A program made the position numbers and the translations under genes. Below the pieces are notes generated by a model, which ran no database searches, was not told where the DNA came from, and saw only the letters and a list, made by a program, of their open reading frames with translations. DNA of 64,000 nucleotides. Source: DASXRA01 sp036502575 (GTDB lineage Bacteria > Actinomycetota > Actinomycetes > Mycobacteriales > Jatrophihabitantaceae). Shown piece after piece: positions 48,796 to 57,219 of the stretch (positions within the stretch are counted from its first letter, which is position 1; every line of letters begins with the position of its first letter). Location: positions 10,842 through 74,841 of the forward strand of contig DASXYL010000055.1 of the NCBI GenBank assembly GCA_036502575.1, given 5' to 3'.

Positions 48796-50136
48796 TCAGA
48801 GCGGGTAGGTGAACCGCAGCCGGTTGTCCGGGTCGTGGCTGCGCTTGGCGCCGACGAGCCGCTCGTAGCGCTCGGCGCTCAGTGACGTCCGCAGCACGTT
48901 CTTGGTGTCGTTCATGTCGCCGACGAAGTTGAGCAGCGTGCCGCTTGTGGTGTGCGGCCGCAGCACCGTGGCGAAGTGCTCGAGAAACGCCTGCGCGCCC
49001 TCGTGGGCCTCGGGCACCGGCGTGAACGCGACTGCGTGCATGAGGTAGTCGCCGTCGTAGTGTCCGAAGCCGGCGCGAGCACCGGCCGGGCGGGGACCGC
49101 CCACATAGCGGACCTCGACCAGGTTGCACGGGCAGCCCGAGCCGGGGCCGACGAGCGCAAGCAGATCGTCGATCGTCGCGTCGGTCAGAGCACGAATTCC
49201 GTCGCCGTAACCCACTGACGGAATCGGATCAGCCGGGGCGGGCAGGATCTCCCCCACTCGCGTGAACGGCAACGTCGTGTACGAATCCAGCACCGCACCG
49301 GGCAGGTCCCGTATCGGCGCCAGCAGCGCCTCACCCTGCGCCTGCGTGCCGTCGACACACGCCATGACCGCCACGATCTCCTTGCCGGCCAACGGCTCGG
49401 GGACGCCCGGCATCGGGGGCATCCGCAGGAACACCAGAGCCGAGGTGACCTCCGGCGGCAGCGCCGCGTTCCACTCCCGGTAGGCGACAGTCACCTCGCG
49501 GGCGCGCTCGATCGGGAACGCCACGCCGCCACCGAACACCTCGCGAACCGGGAACAGCTCCAGGTCGAGCGACGTGACGACGCCGAGGATGCCGCCGGTG
49601 CCGAGCAGCGCATCGAAGAAATCGGCGTTCTCGGCCCGGCTGGCCGTGATCGTCCGCCCGTCGGTGGTGACCACCTCGGCCGAGCGGACGTGGTCGGCGC
49701 TGAAGCCGTACCGGCGGCCGAGCCAGCCGAAGCCGCCGCCGAGGGTGTAACCCACGACCCCGACGCTCATGCAGGTACCGGTCAGCGCGGCCAGGCCGTG
49801 CGGTGCGGCGGCGTCGAGCACCTCCTGCCACCGGACGCCGGCGCCGACTCGCGCCGTGCGGGCGCCCGGGTCGATGTGGACGTCACGCAGCCGCGAGGTG
49901 TTGATCAGCAGCGCGCCGTCGTAGGAACGCTCCGCGCCGTGGCCGGTGCTCTGCACGGCAATCGGCAGATCGTGCGCGGCGGCGTGCGCGACCGCCGCGG
50001 CCGCCTCGGCGGCAGTGGTCGGCAAGGCGACCAGCGCCGGACGATGCGTGAACGCCGCGTTCCAGGAAATGGTCGCCTCGGCATAGCCCTCGTCATCCCG
50101 TCCCAGCAGCTGGCACCCAGCAATCGTCGAACTCAT
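48796..50136 (-). CDS. FAD-binding oxidoreductase, BBE/PCMH type
   Basis: A 446-aa enzyme. PCMH FAD domain: AAFTHRPALVALPTTAAEAA, VQSTGHGAERSYDGALLINT with the His that bonds FAD covalently, and TGTCMSVGVVGYTLGGGFGW, whose Cys may give a second covalent bond; substrate domain, then a BBE end (NDTKNVLRTSLSAERYERLV, DPDNRLRFTYP). Related enzymes oxidise alcohols, alkaloids, sugars. ATG 50136 after TAGGGGGATC. Substrate unknown. Confidence 0.88.
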   Translation of the reverse strand: MSSTIAGCQLLGRDDEGYAEATISWNAAFTHRPALVALPTTAAEAAAAVAHAAAHDLPIAVQSTGHGAERSYDGALLINTSRLRDVHIDPGARTARVGAGVRWQEVLDAAAPHGLAALTGTCMSVGVVGYTLGGGFGWLGRRYGFSADHVRSAEVVTTDGRTITASRAENADFFDALLGTGGILGVVTSLDLELFPVREVFGGGVAFPIERAREVTVAYREWNAALPPEVTSALVFLRMPPMPGVPEPLAGKEIVAVMACVDGTQAQGEALLAPIRDLPGAVLDSYTTLPFTRVGEILPAPADPIPSVGYGDGIRALTDATIDDLLALVGPGSGCPCNLVEVRYVGGPRPAGARAGFGHYDGDYLMHAVAFTPVPEAHEGAQAFLEHFATVLRPHTTSGTLLNFVGDMNDTKNVLRTSLSAERYERLVGAKRSHDPDNRLRFTYPL

Positions 50137-50373
50137 CAAGATCCCCCTACGTCGTTGTGTACCTGTCAGCGCCATCGACGGGCAGCCCTCGGCGCACCGT
50201 GAAACCACCTAGGTTGGAGCCGGGAAGGGGTAGGGACGGACACCCGGCGCGAAACTCCGCCCCTTCGGGCGGCGGGTCGTTCACGCGATGCGCCCCACAG
50301 CAGGGCCGTCCGGGCGCTGCCGGACCGGTAATGTGCGGCCGTACCCGCCCACCCGCGTCCAGGAGGCCCGATC
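50137..50373. promoter_or_regulatory. Divergent promoter region with a UUCG hairpin
   Basis: 237 bp between the FAD oxidoreductase and the carboxylase alpha gene. CCGCCC-CTTC-GGGCGG at 50257-50272 forms a cUUCGg-type tetraloop hairpin. TAATGT near 50328 is a plausible -10 for the alpha gene, which has AGGAGG at 50361, so this gene has a leader. Confidence 0.35.
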
Positions 50374-52122
50374 GTGCAGAAAGTGCTCATCGCGAACCGG
50401 GGCGAGATCGCGGTCCGGGTGATCCGCGCCTGCCGCGACGCCGGCTACGCGGCAGTAGCCGTGTACGCCGATCCCGACCGCGACGCGTTGCACGTTCGGA
50501 TGGCTGATGAGGCCTACGCGCTGGGCGGCACCACCCCCGGCGAGTCGTACCTGAACATCGCCAAGGTGATCGACGCCGCTGCGCAGTCCGGCGCGGACGC
50601 GGTGCATCCGGGGTACGGGTTCCTGTCCGAGAACGCCGACTTCGCGTCGGCCGTGCTGGACGCCGGCTTGACGTGGATCGGGCCGTCGCCGCAGTCCATC
50701 CGCGACCTGGGCGACAAGGTCACCGCCCGGCACATCGCAACCCGCGCCGGCGCGCCCCTCGTGCCCGGCACGCCCGACCCGGTCACCGGCCCGGACGAGG
50801 TGATCGCCTTCGCCGAGCAGTACGGGCTGCCGGTCGCGATCAAGGCCGCGTTCGGAGGCGGCGGCCGGGGGCTGAAGGTGGCCCGGTCGGTGGCCGAGAT
50901 TCCCGAGCTGTACGCGTCGGCCGTGCGGGAGGCAGAGACCGCGTTCGGACGCGGCGAGTGCTTCGTCGAGCGCTACCTGGACCAGCCTCGCCACGTCGAG
51001 GCCCAGGTGCTCGCCGACACCCACGGCAACGTCATCGTCGTCGGGACGCGCGACTGCTCGCTGCAACGCCGCCACCAGAAGCTGGTCGAGGAGGCGCCGG
51101 CGCCGTTCCTGACCGACGCGCAGCGCGCCCAGATCCACGCTTCTGCGAAAGCGATCTGCCGCGAGGCCGGCTACCACGGGGCCGGCACCGTCGAGTACCT
51201 GGTAGGCGGGGACGGCACGGTCTCGTTCCTCGAGGTGAACACCCGGCTGCAGGTCGAGCACCCCGTGTCGGAGGAGACGACGGGGCTGGACCTGGTACGC
51301 GAGCAGTTCCGAATCGCGTCCGGCGAGGTGCTGCGGTTCACGTCAGATCCGGAGCCGAGAGGCCACGCATTCGAGTTCCGCATCAACGGCGAAGATCCGG
51401 GACGGGGCTTCTTGCCCGCGCCCGGTGTCGTCACCACCTATCGCGAGCCGGCCGGCCCCGGGGTACGCGTCGATTCGGGCATCGAGCCGGATTCGGTCAT
51501 CGGCGGCGCGTTCGACTCGCTGCTGGCCAAGCTGATCGTGTGGGGCGAGTCCCGGGACGAGGCGCTGGCCCGGTCGCGGCGCGCGCTCTCCGAGTTCGTG
51601 GTGGACGGCATGGCCACGGCGCTGCCGTTCCACCGCGCCGTGGTGGCCGACCCGGCGTTCACGGCGTCGCCCTTCACCGTCCATACGAGGTGGATCGAGA
51701 CCGAGTTCGACAACCAGATCCCGCCGTTCGGCGGCGCCGCCGCAGCGCACGACGACGCGGGTGAGCGCGAGACGATCGTGGTCGAGGTGAGCGGCAAGCG
51801 GCTGGAGGTGTCGCTGCCGGCCGGCTTTGGCGGCGGGGGCGCTGGCCCGGGCCGCAAGGCGGCACCCAAGCGCTCGGCGGGCAAGAAGTCGGCTAGCGCT
51901 GCGTCGGGCGACTCGCTGACCGCGCCGATGCAGGGCACGATCGTCAAGGTCGCGGTGAGCGAGGGCGACGTGGTGGCCGCGGGCGACCTGATCGTCGTGC
52001 TCGAGGCGATGAAGATGGAGCAGCCGCTGAACGCTCACAAGGCCGGCACCATCACCGGACTGAACGCCGAGGTAGGCGCCGTCGTCACGTCCGGCGCGGC
52101 CATCTGCGACATCAAGGACTGA
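50374..52122 (+). CDS. accA3: Acetyl/propionyl-CoA carboxylase alpha subunit (biotin carboxylase + BCCP)
   Basis: A 582-aa protein. Biotin carboxylase: KVLIANRGEIAVRVIRACRD, VHPGYGFLSENADFA, AAFGGGGRGLKV (ATP loop), FVERYLDQPRHVEAQVLADT, CSLQRRHQKLVEEAP, EVNTRLQVEHPVSEETTGLD. A Lys-rich linker near residues 490-510, then BCCP with biotin Lys547 in LEAMKMEQPLNAHKAG. It is the only alpha chain in the window and likely serves both accD-type beta chains, as AccA3 does in mycobacteria. GTG 50374 after AGGAGG. Confidence 0.93.
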   Translation: MQKVLIANRGEIAVRVIRACRDAGYAAVAVYADPDRDALHVRMADEAYALGGTTPGESYLNIAKVIDAAAQSGADAVHPGYGFLSENADFASAVLDAGLTWIGPSPQSIRDLGDKVTARHIATRAGAPLVPGTPDPVTGPDEVIAFAEQYGLPVAIKAAFGGGGRGLKVARSVAEIPELYASAVREAETAFGRGECFVERYLDQPRHVEAQVLADTHGNVIVVGTRDCSLQRRHQKLVEEAPAPFLTDAQRAQIHASAKAICREAGYHGAGTVEYLVGGDGTVSFLEVNTRLQVEHPVSEETTGLDLVREQFRIASGEVLRFTSDPEPRGHAFEFRINGEDPGRGFLPAPGVVTTYREPAGPGVRVDSGIEPDSVIGGAFDSLLAKLIVWGESRDEALARSRRALSEFVVDGMATALPFHRAVVADPAFTASPFTVHTRWIETEFDNQIPPFGGAAAAHDDAGERETIVVEVSGKRLEVSLPAGFGGGGAGPGRKAAPKRSAGKKSASAASGDSLTAPMQGTIVKVAVSEGDVVAAGDLIVVLEAMKMEQPLNAHKAGTITGLNAEVGAVVTSGAAICDIKD

Positions 52123-52154
52123 GGCGCGGCCGCGCTCTGTGCGCCCCGCGCCCC

Positions 52155-52200
52155 GGTTTTGGTCACCCGGCTGGCTATTTGACGGCGGGTGACCAAAACC
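52155..52200. terminator. Family I palindrome, copy 3 (46 bp)
   Basis: Arms GGTTTTGGTCACC and GGTGACCAAAACC, centre GGCTGGCTATTTGACGGCG. Lies 32 bp after accA3 and before the codirectional DUF5313 gene, so here it is not between convergent genes. Confidence 0.65.
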
Positions 52201-52218
52201 GGAAGGGATCGGCGCAGG

Positions 52219-52554
52219 ATGGGCGGTGTGGCCAGCCGCGTCCGTCCGTCGCCGGGGCGCTGGCTGCTCTATGCCGTCGGGTTCGGGCTGCCCGAGCGCT
52301 ACGACGACTGGGTGTTCCACGACCTCAACGACCGGGGATGGCGCTGGCGCGAGGTGGGCCGCATCATGCTGCTACCGCTGCCGTTCATCGTCGGGGTGAT
52401 GTTCCTGCCGGGTGACATCGGGCTGCGCCTGATGACCGCGTCGTTCCTGGTGGTGGGTCCACTGTTCGTGGGAGCCGCCTACGCGGACGAGTTCCGGGCG
52501 TACCGCCTGCGCCAGCACGGCCTGCTGCCACCGTCCGGCCCCGACCCGGACTGA
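52219..52554 (+). CDS. DUF5313-like small membrane protein
   Basis: A 111-aa protein: RPSPGRWLLYAVGFGLPERY, DWVFHDLNDRGWRWREVGRI, then two hydrophobic segments IMLLPLPFIVGVMFLPG and TASFLVVGPLFVGAAYADEF, and a polar tail. The actinobacterial DUF5313 pattern (RP.P..W..Y..G..LP.RY..WV.HD) fits; the M. tuberculosis neighbour of lpdA, Rv3304, is of this type. ATG 52219 or GTG 52228 are both possible. Function unknown. Confidence 0.65.
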   Translation: MGGVASRVRPSPGRWLLYAVGFGLPERYDDWVFHDLNDRGWRWREVGRIMLLPLPFIVGVMFLPGDIGLRLMTASFLVVGPLFVGAAYADEFRAYRLRQHGLLPPSGPDPD

Positions 52555-52571
52555 CCCCCTCGACGTCCGCC

Positions 52572-52617
52572 GGTTTTGGTCATTCAGCCGCCTATACGAC
52601 GGCGGGTGACCAAAACC
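52572..52617. terminator. Family I palindrome, copy 4 (46 bp)
   Basis: Arms GGTTTTGGTCATT and GGTGACCAAAACC (two mismatches), centre CAGCCGCCTATACGACGGCG. Between convergent genes at 52554 and 52630. Confidence 0.65.
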
Positions 52618-52629
52618 AGGAGTGGGGGG

Positions 52630-52986
52630 CTAGCTGTTGCCGTTGCGCCGGGCGACGATGCGCTCGATGGCGTCGACGCGCTGCTGGGCGATCGACGCCA
52701 TCTCGGCCGTACGCCGGCGTACGTGGGCGGCGTCGGCGCCGGTCGAGAACACCATCGCCCAGCCACCGTCGGCCTCGAGCGAGGGCACCGTCTCGACCAG
52801 ATCCGACTTGCTCACCCGGTGCGTGCCGGTGAACTCGTGCGTGCTGTCGACGACCGCGACGACGACATGCTCTTCCGAGACGGCAGCGACGGCGGCCACT
52901 ATCGCCTCGGCGTTCGCGCCGAACACCTCGGCGACGACGATCGTCTGACGAGCGCGTTCCTTCGCTTCCGGCGAGAGGTCTGGCAT
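52630..52986 (-). CDS. Unknown 118-aa soluble protein (lpdA downstream gene)
   Basis: I do not recognise the family. Alpha-beta pattern: helix LSPEAKERARQTIVVAEVFG, AEAIVAAVAAVSEEHVVVAV, VDSTHEFTGTHRVSKSDLVE, then helix VRRRTAEMASIAQQRVDAIE. No signal or membrane segment. AAGGGGAC precedes ATG, and the gap to the lpdA stop is 10 bp, so it is probably cotranscribed with it. Confidence 0.6.
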   Translation of the reverse strand: MPDLSPEAKERARQTIVVAEVFGANAEAIVAAVAAVSEEHVVVAVVDSTHEFTGTHRVSKSDLVETVPSLEADGGWAMVFSTGADAAHVRRRTAEMASIAQQRVDAIERIVARRNGNS

Positions 52987-52996
52987 GGCGTCCCCT

Positions 52997-54406
52997 TCAG
53001 TCGAGATCGTCGTGGTGCATGAGTCGGCGAGCGGCTTCGGCCACCGAGCCGGACAACGCGGGATAGACGCCGATCGTCGCGGCCACGTCGTTCACCGTCA
53101 GGCCCCGCTGGACGGCCAGCGTCACCGGAAAGATCAGCTCGGACGCATTCGGGGCGACGATGACGCCGCCGATGATCACGCCCGTGGCCGGCCGGCAGTA
53201 CAGCTTGACGAACCCGTCGTGGTGTCCCTGCATCTTGGCCCGCGCGTTGGTAGCCAGCGGCAGCATGACCGTACGGGCGGGTACGGACCCGGACGAGATG
53301 GCCTGGTAGCCGATGCCCACCGTGGCGATCTCCGGATGCGTGAACACGTTCGCCGCCACCGTCTTGAGCCGCAGCGGCGCCACCGCTTCGCCCAGCGCGT
53401 GCCACATCGCGATCCGTCCCTGCATGCCGGCCACCGAGGCGAGCGGCAACACGCCGGTGCAGTCGCCCGCGGCGTACACGCCGGGCGCACTCGTCCGCGA
53501 TACGCGATCGACGGAGATGTACCCGCCGTCGCCGAGCGAGACGCCGACGTCCTCGAGGCCGAGGCCGTCGGTGTTGGGCACGGATCCGACGCACATCAGC
53601 GCATGCGATCCGCCGACCGTCCGCCCGTCCAGGAGCTCGACGACGACCCCGTCGTCCACCCGCCGCACGGCCCCCGCCCGGGCCTGCTTGACCAGCGTGC
53701 CGCCCCGGCTGGTGAACACCTGCTCGATGACGTCGGCGGCGTCGGGATCCTCGCCGGGCAGCACCCGGTCGCGGCTGGACACCAGCGTGACCGGGACGCC
53801 CAGCTCGCTGTACCCGCTGGCGAACTCGGCCCCGGTGACGCCGGAGCCGATCACCACCAGATGCGCCGGCAGCTCCTTGAGGTCGTACACCTCGCGCCAG
53901 GACAGGATGCGCTCGCCGTCGGGCCGCCCGTCGGGCAGCACCCGCGGCGTGCCGCCCGTCGCGAGCAGCACGACGTCTGCCTCGACCGTGCCCGCGACCG
54001 AGCCGTTGGCCGAGCCTGAGTCGTCGAGCACCTCGATCACGTACGTGCGGCCGGAGTGGACCGCGGCGAACCGGGCGGCGCCGGGCACGACCGTCACACC
54101 GTCACGGACCAGCCGGGTCGCGATGTCGTCGGACTGCTGGCGGGCCAGGTTCTTGATCCGCTCGTTCACCTCGACCATATCCACGCCGACGTCTGCGGTG
54201 CGCAGGCCCAGGCGGGGGGCGTCCCGGAACGCCGTGACCGAATCGCTGGTGGCGATGAGCGTCTTGGACGGCACGCAATCGGTCAGGACGCAGGCGCCTC
54301 CGACCCCGTCGCGGTCGATCAGCGTCACGTCCGCGCCGAGGCCGGCGGCGACCAGGGCGGACTCGTAGCCGGCCGGTCCGCCGCCGATGATCACAATGCG
54401 CGTCAC
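52997..54406 (-). CDS. lpdA: LpdA-like FAD/NAD(P) flavoprotein disulphide reductase
   Basis: A 469-aa enzyme. FAD-binding IVIIGGGPAGYESALVAAGL, redox-pair motif GGACVLTDCVPSKTLIATSD with Cys-x4-Cys, NAD-binding VIGSGVTGAEFASGYSELGV, second FAD motif GVYAAGDCTGVLPLASVAGM, and a C-terminal dimerisation part YPALSGSVAEAARRLMHHDD in place of the HPT.SE motif of classical dehydrogenases. In the M. tuberculosis homologue (Rv3303c), it acts as an NAD(P)H-quinone reductase. GTG 54406 with GACAAT 6 nt upstream. Confidence 0.85.
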   Translation of the reverse strand: MTRIVIIGGGPAGYESALVAAGLGADVTLIDRDGVGGACVLTDCVPSKTLIATSDSVTAFRDAPRLGLRTADVGVDMVEVNERIKNLARQQSDDIATRLVRDGVTVVPGAARFAAVHSGRTYVIEVLDDSGSANGSVAGTVEADVVLLATGGTPRVLPDGRPDGERILSWREVYDLKELPAHLVVIGSGVTGAEFASGYSELGVPVTLVSSRDRVLPGEDPDAADVIEQVFTSRGGTLVKQARAGAVRRVDDGVVVELLDGRTVGGSHALMCVGSVPNTDGLGLEDVGVSLGDGGYISVDRVSRTSAPGVYAAGDCTGVLPLASVAGMQGRIAMWHALGEAVAPLRLKTVAANVFTHPEIATVGIGYQAISSGSVPARTVMLPLATNARAKMQGHHDGFVKLYCRPATGVIIGGVIVAPNASELIFPVTLAVQRGLTVNDVAATIGVYPALSGSVAEAARRLMHHDDLD

Positions 54407-54439
54407 GGGTTCATTGTCCCGTGTTCACGCCCAGGTGGG

Positions 54440-54445
54440 TACGCT
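54440..54445 (+). promoter_or_regulatory. -10 box of a leaderless promoter (gamma-glutamylcyclotransferase-like)
   Basis: TACGCT ends 8 nt before GTG 54454. This decides the start: upstream in-frame codons to 54421 are not family-like. Confidence 0.55.
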
Positions 54446-54453
54446 CCCCCGAC

Positions 54454-54906
54454 GTGGGGCTCTACGGCGCGTACGGATCGGACATGGACCCCGAGCAGAT
54501 GCTCGAGCGATGCCCGCACTCCCCGGCTGCCGGCACGGGCTGGCTCAACGGGTGGCGGCTCACGTTCGGCGGCGAGGACCTCGGCTGGCAGGGCGCGATG
54601 GTCACCATCGTCGAGGATGCCGACAGCACCGTGTTCGTCGCCCTCTACGACGTGTCGCCGTACGACTACGAGCTGCTCGACCGCTGGGAATCCGCTGACA
54701 CCGGCATCTACCGCAAGATCCACGTGCGGATATCCACGCTGGACGGCGAGGTGCTGGCGTCGGTATACGTGCTGAACGCCTACGAAGGGGGCATGCCGAC
54801 CGCCCGCTACCTCGGCCTGCTCGCCGAGGCGGCCGACAAGGCGGGCGCGCCGGGCGAGTACGTCGCCGAGTTGCGCTCGCGTCCCTGCCGCTCGATCGAC
54901 GTATAG
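54454..54906 (+). CDS. Gamma-glutamylcyclotransferase-fold protein
   Basis: A 150-aa GGCT-like (AIG2-like) protein. Seen: GLYGAYGSDMDPEQMLERCP, the YG(S)N loop with Gly-Ser, GWRLTFGGEDLGWQGAMVTI, FVALYDVSPYDYELLDRWES with the conserved acidic residue, and VYVLNAYEGGMPTARYLGLL. The family releases 5-oxoproline from gamma-glutamyl peptides. It is next to a GCS2-type gamma-glutamyl ligase and an M20 amidohydrolase, suggesting shared gamma-glutamyl metabolism; this is inference. Confidence 0.8.
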   Translation: MGLYGAYGSDMDPEQMLERCPHSPAAGTGWLNGWRLTFGGEDLGWQGAMVTIVEDADSTVFVALYDVSPYDYELLDRWESADTGIYRKIHVRISTLDGEVLASVYVLNAYEGGMPTARYLGLLAEAADKAGAPGEYVAELRSRPCRSIDV

Positions 54907-54912
54907 CCCCGA

Positions 54913-56070
54913 TCAGGCCAGGGCGGCCAGCACGGTGTGCACCGTGAACCGCACTCCGACGGCGATCGCGGCCTCGTCGATGTCGAACGTCGACTGGTGC
55001 AGATCCAGCGAGGCCGCCGCGCCGGGGGTGCGGACGCCGAGCCGGGCCAGGGCACCGGGCGCGTGCTCGAGATACCAGGCGAAGTCCTCACCGCCCATGC
55101 TCTGGACGGTCTCGTCGAGGGCGTCCGGGCCGAACCCGGCCAGCACGGCCGCTCGCTGCACCTCGACCGCGCCGGGCTCGTTCACCACCGGCGGCACGCC
55201 CCGTTCGTACTGAATCGCCGCGCGGGCGCCGGTCGGCGCGACGATCTCCTCGACCAGCTGCCGGACCAGCGGCTCGGCGGTGTCCCAGACGGAGTGGTCG
55301 AGCATGCGCAGGGTGCCGCGGGCCAACCCTTCGGGCGGGATCGCGTTCGGGGCGTTGCCCGCCGCGACGGTGCCCCAGACGAGTGACAGCGACGCCCGCG
55401 GGTCGACCCGGCGGCTGAGCAGCCCGGGCAGGTCAGTGATCAACCGGCCCAGCGCGTAGACGATGTCGACGGTCAGGTGTGGACGCCCGGTGTGACCGCC
55501 GTTTCCCGACAGCGCGACGTCGAGCGTGTCGCAGGCCGCCGTGATCGGCCCGACGCGCAAGCCGATCCGCCCGACGTCCACGCGGGGATCGCAGTGCAGC
55601 GCGAAGATCGCCTCGACGTCCTTCATGGCCCCGGCGGCAATGAGGCCGAGCGCACCGCCCGGGATCCGCTCCTCCGCGGGCTGGAAGATCAGCCGGATGC
55701 GTCCCGGCAGGTCCATACCGGCCAGTACGGCGGCGGCGCCCAGCAGGATCGTCGTGTGCGCGTCGTGCCCACAGGCATGGCAGGCGCCCGGGTTGGTCGA
55801 CCGGTACGAGACGTCCTTCGCGTCGTCGATCGGCAGCGCGTCGATGTCGGCCCGCAGTGCGATCAGCGGTCCGTCCGTGCCGATGTCGCACAGCACGCCG
55901 GTGCCGCCGGTCGGGATGGCGGGCGCCAGGCCCAGCCCGCGCAGCCGCTCGGCGATCACGCGCGTGGTGCGGTACTCGTCGAACGCGATCTCGGGGTGGG
56001 CGTGCAGGTCGCGCCGGATCGCGATCAGTTCTTCACCATGAGCGGCGAGCCACTTATCGAGCACGTTCAC
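54913..56070 (-). CDS. M20 family amidohydrolase
   Basis: A 385-aa metallopeptidase-like hydrolase. Seen: IRRDLHAHPEIAFDEYRTTR, metal Cys/His/Asp pattern GACHACGHDAHTTILLGAAA, FQPAEERIPGGALGLIAAGA (general base Glu), AGNAPNAIPPEGLARGTLRM, and QSMGGEDFAWYLEHAPGALA. It cleaves N-acyl- or gamma-glutamyl-type amide bonds. Start overlaps the GCS2 stop (ATGA), so the two are coupled. M. tuberculosis has the amiA1/amiB1 pair at this position. Confidence 0.9.
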   Translation of the reverse strand: MNVLDKWLAAHGEELIAIRRDLHAHPEIAFDEYRTTRVIAERLRGLGLAPAIPTGGTGVLCDIGTDGPLIALRADIDALPIDDAKDVSYRSTNPGACHACGHDAHTTILLGAAAVLAGMDLPGRIRLIFQPAEERIPGGALGLIAAGAMKDVEAIFALHCDPRVDVGRIGLRVGPITAACDTLDVALSGNGGHTGRPHLTVDIVYALGRLITDLPGLLSRRVDPRASLSLVWGTVAAGNAPNAIPPEGLARGTLRMLDHSVWDTAEPLVRQLVEEIVAPTGARAAIQYERGVPPVVNEPGAVEVQRAAVLAGFGPDALDETVQSMGGEDFAWYLEHAPGALARLGVRTPGAAASLDLHQSTFDIDEAAIAVGVRFTVHTVLAALA

Positions 56071-57203
56071 AGGGCCAGACCATCACGCATCTCGGCGATC
56101 AGCGAATCGACGACCGGGGCGAGCTCACCGTTGTGCGCCGCCGCTACGGCGCGCTGGCGCTGGTAACTCGCACCCCGCTCGATCAGCCGCGGGATCGCCT
56201 CGAGCTCGGCGGCGCAGTCCAGCCGGCGGGCGATCGGCAACAGGTCGTCGACGAGATCGGTGATCGCTTCCTTGACCGGCTGGACGTTACCCGTGTTGTC
56301 GATGACGATCTCGGCGTCCAGGCCGTAGCGCGCCGCCCGCCACTTGTTCTCGCGCACCAGCCAGGGCCGCGGCTCGGGCAGCGTGTAGCCGTGGTCGAGC
56401 TGCCGGTCGAATCGCTCGACGAGGCACTGCGACAGGGCGGCCACGCAGGTGATCTCGTCGAGGGTCGGCATCCCGTCGCAGATGCGCAGCTCGACGGTGC
56501 CGAAGCCGGGGTGCGGGCGGATGTCCCACCACACCTCGCGGATCGACTGGATGGCGCGCGAGGAGATCAGCGCATCCATGTACTTCTCGAAGGCGTCCCA
56601 TCCGGACAGCTGGTAAGGCAGCCCGGCTGTAGGCAGCGCCTCGAACACCTTGCTGCGGTAGGACGCCAGCCCGGTGTCGGACCCGATCCAGTACGGGCTG
56701 GACGCCGACAGGGCCAGGAAGTGCGGCACGTACGCCAGCAGCCCGTTGACGATCGGGATGGCCTTCTCCGGGGCCCGAATCCCGCAGTGGACGTGGACGC
56801 CGAAGATCTGCAGCTGGCGGGCCATCCACTGGTTGCGCTCGACGAGGGTCTGGTAGCGGTCCTTCTCGGTGATGCGCTGCGTCGTCCAGTCGGTGATCGG
56901 ATGCGTGCCCGAGCACATCACCCCGAGGTTGCGCTCGGCGGCCGCGGCGCTGACCTCGGCCACCGTCGCGGCGAGATCCTCGCGGGCCTGCGCGACCGTC
57001 TGGCAGATGCCGGTGATCACCTCGACGCACGACTGCAGCAACTCGTGCTTGGCCTTCGCGTGATCACCGTCGCCGTTGGGCGAGATCGCGACGAGGATGT
57101 CGTCGGACGCGCTGGCCAGCTGCCGGGTGTCGAGGTCGACGAGCTCGAGCTCCCACTCGACGCCGAGGCTGGTCCGCTGCGACGAGCTGAAGTCGATGTG
57201 CAC
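56067..57203 (-). CDS. Carboxylate-amine ligase, YbdK/GCS2 type
   Basis: A 378-aa ligase. Seen: SLGVEWELELVDLDTRQLAS (ATP-grasp-like GCS2 start), ELLQSCVEVITGICQTVAQA, FGVHVHCGIRAPEKAIPIVN, SASSPYWIGSDTGLASYRSK, FGTVELRICDGMPTLDEITC, NKWRAARYGLDAEIVIDNTG. These weak glutamate-cysteine-ligase-like enzymes join Glu to an amine. GTG 57203 has TACCCT 6 nt upstream. First gene of a pair with the amidohydrolase. Confidence 0.88.
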   Translation of the reverse strand: MHIDFSSSQRTSLGVEWELELVDLDTRQLASASDDILVAISPNGDGDHAKAKHELLQSCVEVITGICQTVAQAREDLAATVAEVSAAAAERNLGVMCSGTHPITDWTTQRITEKDRYQTLVERNQWMARQLQIFGVHVHCGIRAPEKAIPIVNGLLAYVPHFLALSASSPYWIGSDTGLASYRSKVFEALPTAGLPYQLSGWDAFEKYMDALISSRAIQSIREVWWDIRPHPGFGTVELRICDGMPTLDEITCVAALSQCLVERFDRQLDHGYTLPEPRPWLVRENKWRAARYGLDAEIVIDNTGNVQPVKEAITDLVDDLLPIARRLDCAAELEAIPRLIERGASYQRQRAVAAAHNGELAPVVDSLIAEMRDGLAL

Positions 57204-57219
57204 GAGCGAAGGGTAGCTG

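Noticed and set aside
54421..54453. Upstream GTG start for the GGCT-like protein
   Set aside because: The extra 11 codons are not family-like and include the promoter -10 TACGCT.
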